This document shows, in pieces, positions 62,436 to 64,000 of a stretch of DNA of 64,000 nucleotides; the first letter of the stretch is position 1; each line of letters starts with the position of its first letter. Under the pieces are notes generated by a model. That model did no database searches. It was not told the DNA's origin and saw only the letters and a program-made list of their open reading frames with translations. This stretch comes from Drosophila pseudoobscura (taxonomy: Eukaryota; Arthropoda; Insecta; Diptera; Drosophilidae): contig NC_046683.1 in the NCBI RefSeq assembly GCF_009870125.1, positions 4,774,001 through 4,838,000 on the forward strand. Reading direction: 5' to 3'. The position numbers were made by a program, and so were the translations under genes.

Positions 62436-64000
62436 ATGACTACCAAAATGGCAATAAACGCAAAGGTTTGTACACTGTTGAATAGCTCCACCGCAAATCA
62501 ATAGAAATACCGTCAAATATCTAAGCGAGCTCCGTCCAAACTTGAACCGAATTATGTATACAAGAAATCCAGTCGAAATCGAATTCCAAGACATTATGCT
62601 ACCATCCGCGAATTCGAACTCTCCAGCCCCAATCGACGTCTCATCTAAATCTATTAATATTCCCATCTAAATTCAGACAGGTCATAAATTATGTTTCCCT
62701 TCGCGCAGCCTAATTAAACAATTTTTAATAAGTTGGCAACAGTCTGAAATCTGTATTTGCCTGTATCTGTATCTGTATTACTAAATGGAATTCACGACGC
62801 TCGGCTGAGTTGTTTATCAATGTCCAAAGCAGCAACAGCAAACTCATCCAGAAACACTTTAAGTCTATGCTATAAAACAAAGTGAATGAACTGGAAGTCT
62901 TCTAGCCGAAATGGGAGAACATTGTGCTGGCAATCGAATTTCTCGAAGAATCTGGCGACAATCCATTCAAAAAATGGTGAAACGTACATATTCGTACTGA
63001 GTCCACTCCATTAAATCCTGTTAAACCCAGTAGAGAGTATTTCCAGTCATTAATACTGATTGATTCATCAGCTATTATGCGAGCACTTGTGCGTGCCCAG
63101 TGCCCACTCTATGAACCATTAAAAATAGAACACATTATGTTTTATTTTTGGAATTTAGGGAGACATGTTATCTACTGCCCTCTCGGGCGTACTCGTAATC
63201 TATGGCGCTAGATCATAGGCTCTACGGCTGGTGGCGGAGGGAGAGATAAGCCCCGATCTGGCAGACATTTAGACGACCAGTTTTCGAACTCTATTTTTTA
63301 TGTTTATACATACATACTAACGAGTCGTTGTTGTTTTGTACAAATATTTCGGCTGATGCAATGTCAGCGACATATGATGGCAGTTTTGGACTAGTTTTGG
63401 CATTGACTGGGGCTAAGGCTTAGTCTATAGTTTGGGGTATTTCATCAGCTTTAAGATCAGCTTGGCGCAGGGCAGGCATCAGCAAAACAAGTCTCCGCCG
63501 AACTCTGCTGATTAGCGACACAGATCTGACCCAGAATCTAGACGGGTGAAGCTCCTGCTGAAGCCCATTCCCATTCCCACTCCTCTGGGTGAACGGGGAA
63601 CGGCGACGGACTGGCATGCAAATCGAAAGTGGTTTTTAATTAGAGTGCAAATTGATTTGATGTTTCGGAAATCGAATTTTGGGTCTAGACCAAAATTAGC
63701 ATACAATCATGAACTCTTTAGAGTCACTCAACTTGGTGGAGCGTACATTCTGACCGTGTGCCGTTTACGTTCTATTCATTGCAGGACATCTTCCGCAACC
63801 AGCATCGAATGATCAAGTTCATCGCCCAGTCCATTCGCCTGTGCAGCAACCAGTCGCTGAAGGCAGCCCAGGCGGCCCAGCAGCTGCAAAAGTCCTCGGT
63901 GGACTTTGAGATCACCGCCTCGGTGAACACACAGTACACACATGCCCCGGAGCCCGTCAAGCACGACAAGGATCTGGGCCATCTATTCAAGGCCTCACAG
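62436..64000 (+). CDS. Unidentified protein, 5' exons only (runs off window)
   Basis: Exon 1 codes MTTKMAINAK (62436-62465) and ends in a GTTTGT donor. Exon 2 starts after TTCATTGCAG at 63785 and is open to the window edge; both junctions are phase 0. The 82 visible residues continue DIFRNQHRMIKFIAQSIRL, then a Gln/Ala-rich helix (KAAQAAQQLQKS), then SVDFEITASVNTQYTHAPEP. The first 45 residues are basic, amphipathic and lack acids apart from one Asp, which would suit a mitochondrial presequence. I do not recognise the family from this fragment. The intron is 1319 bp and the leader about 370 nt from the TATA/Inr promoter. Confidence 0.6.

Overview
This is a eukaryotic window, almost certainly from a Drosophila X chromosome (Muller element A). 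The reasons are short introns of 53-110 bp, core promoters built from known fly elements (DRE, Motif 1, Motif 6, TCT), abundant dinucleotide repeats, DINE-1/INE-1-type repeats, and a run of genes whose D. melanogaster orthologues lie around X band 11E. It is not D. melanogaster itself. The sequence divergence and the DINE-1-like ends with TACCCTTGCAG suggest an obscura-group fly, which is an inference.

Layout, left to right. Jafrac1 (cytosolic 2-Cys peroxiredoxin, +) ends at 1194. RpS15Aa (ribosomal protein uS8, -) and an NSRP1-like splicing regulator (+) share a divergent promoter at about 6.05-6.25 kb. From 7.6 to 22 kb there is about 14 kb with no convincing gene, rich in microsatellites, decayed arrays and DINE-1-like scraps. 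A likely noncoding first exon at about 22.0-22.2 kb leads to the five coding exons of Syt12 (+, 24635-27447). Dmrt11E (+, DM-domain transcription factor, two exons) follows at 30184-31606. Alanine aminotransferase (CG1640 type, +) spans 36456-41694. It has a mitochondrial-presequence start and an internal cytosolic start, and probably a distal noncoding first exon near 33.1-33.6 kb. Rbp1-like (SR protein, -) has its RRM exon at 49150-48753 and its RS exon at 44892-44805. The intron between them is 3.9 kb, strongly strand-biased, and holds a probable threonine-rich alternative exon. Tim9a (+), yippee (-) and an Mpv17-family gene (+) are packed into 50.1-53.6 kb. The last 10 kb is mostly gene-poor and ends with a TATA/Inr promoter and the first two coding exons of an unidentified gene that runs off the right edge.

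The genes are mostly housekeeping: redox defence, translation, splicing, mitochondrial import, amino-acid metabolism and a zinc-binding Yippee protein. Their compact promoters contrast with the long flanks of the two probably tissue-restricted genes, Syt12 and Dmrt11E. No functional cluster is evident; the grouping looks like conserved synteny.

The most unusual structure is a dispersed sequence of about 290 bp, present at 32792-33080 and 49774-50069 in the same orientation. Both copies end exactly in a Motif 1 core promoter element, and each sits just upstream of a different transcription unit. Partial and inverted relatives lie beside them, one set facing Rbp1-like. This looks like a repeat that carries or became a housekeeping promoter. 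Other points worth checking are a cluster of eight Pho/YY1 core sites upstream of the Syt12 5' exon, the C/A-rich Rbp1-like intron with its Thr-rich exon, a large inverted repeat at 15.1-15.3 kb, and a 163-codon ORF nested in an alanine aminotransferase intron.
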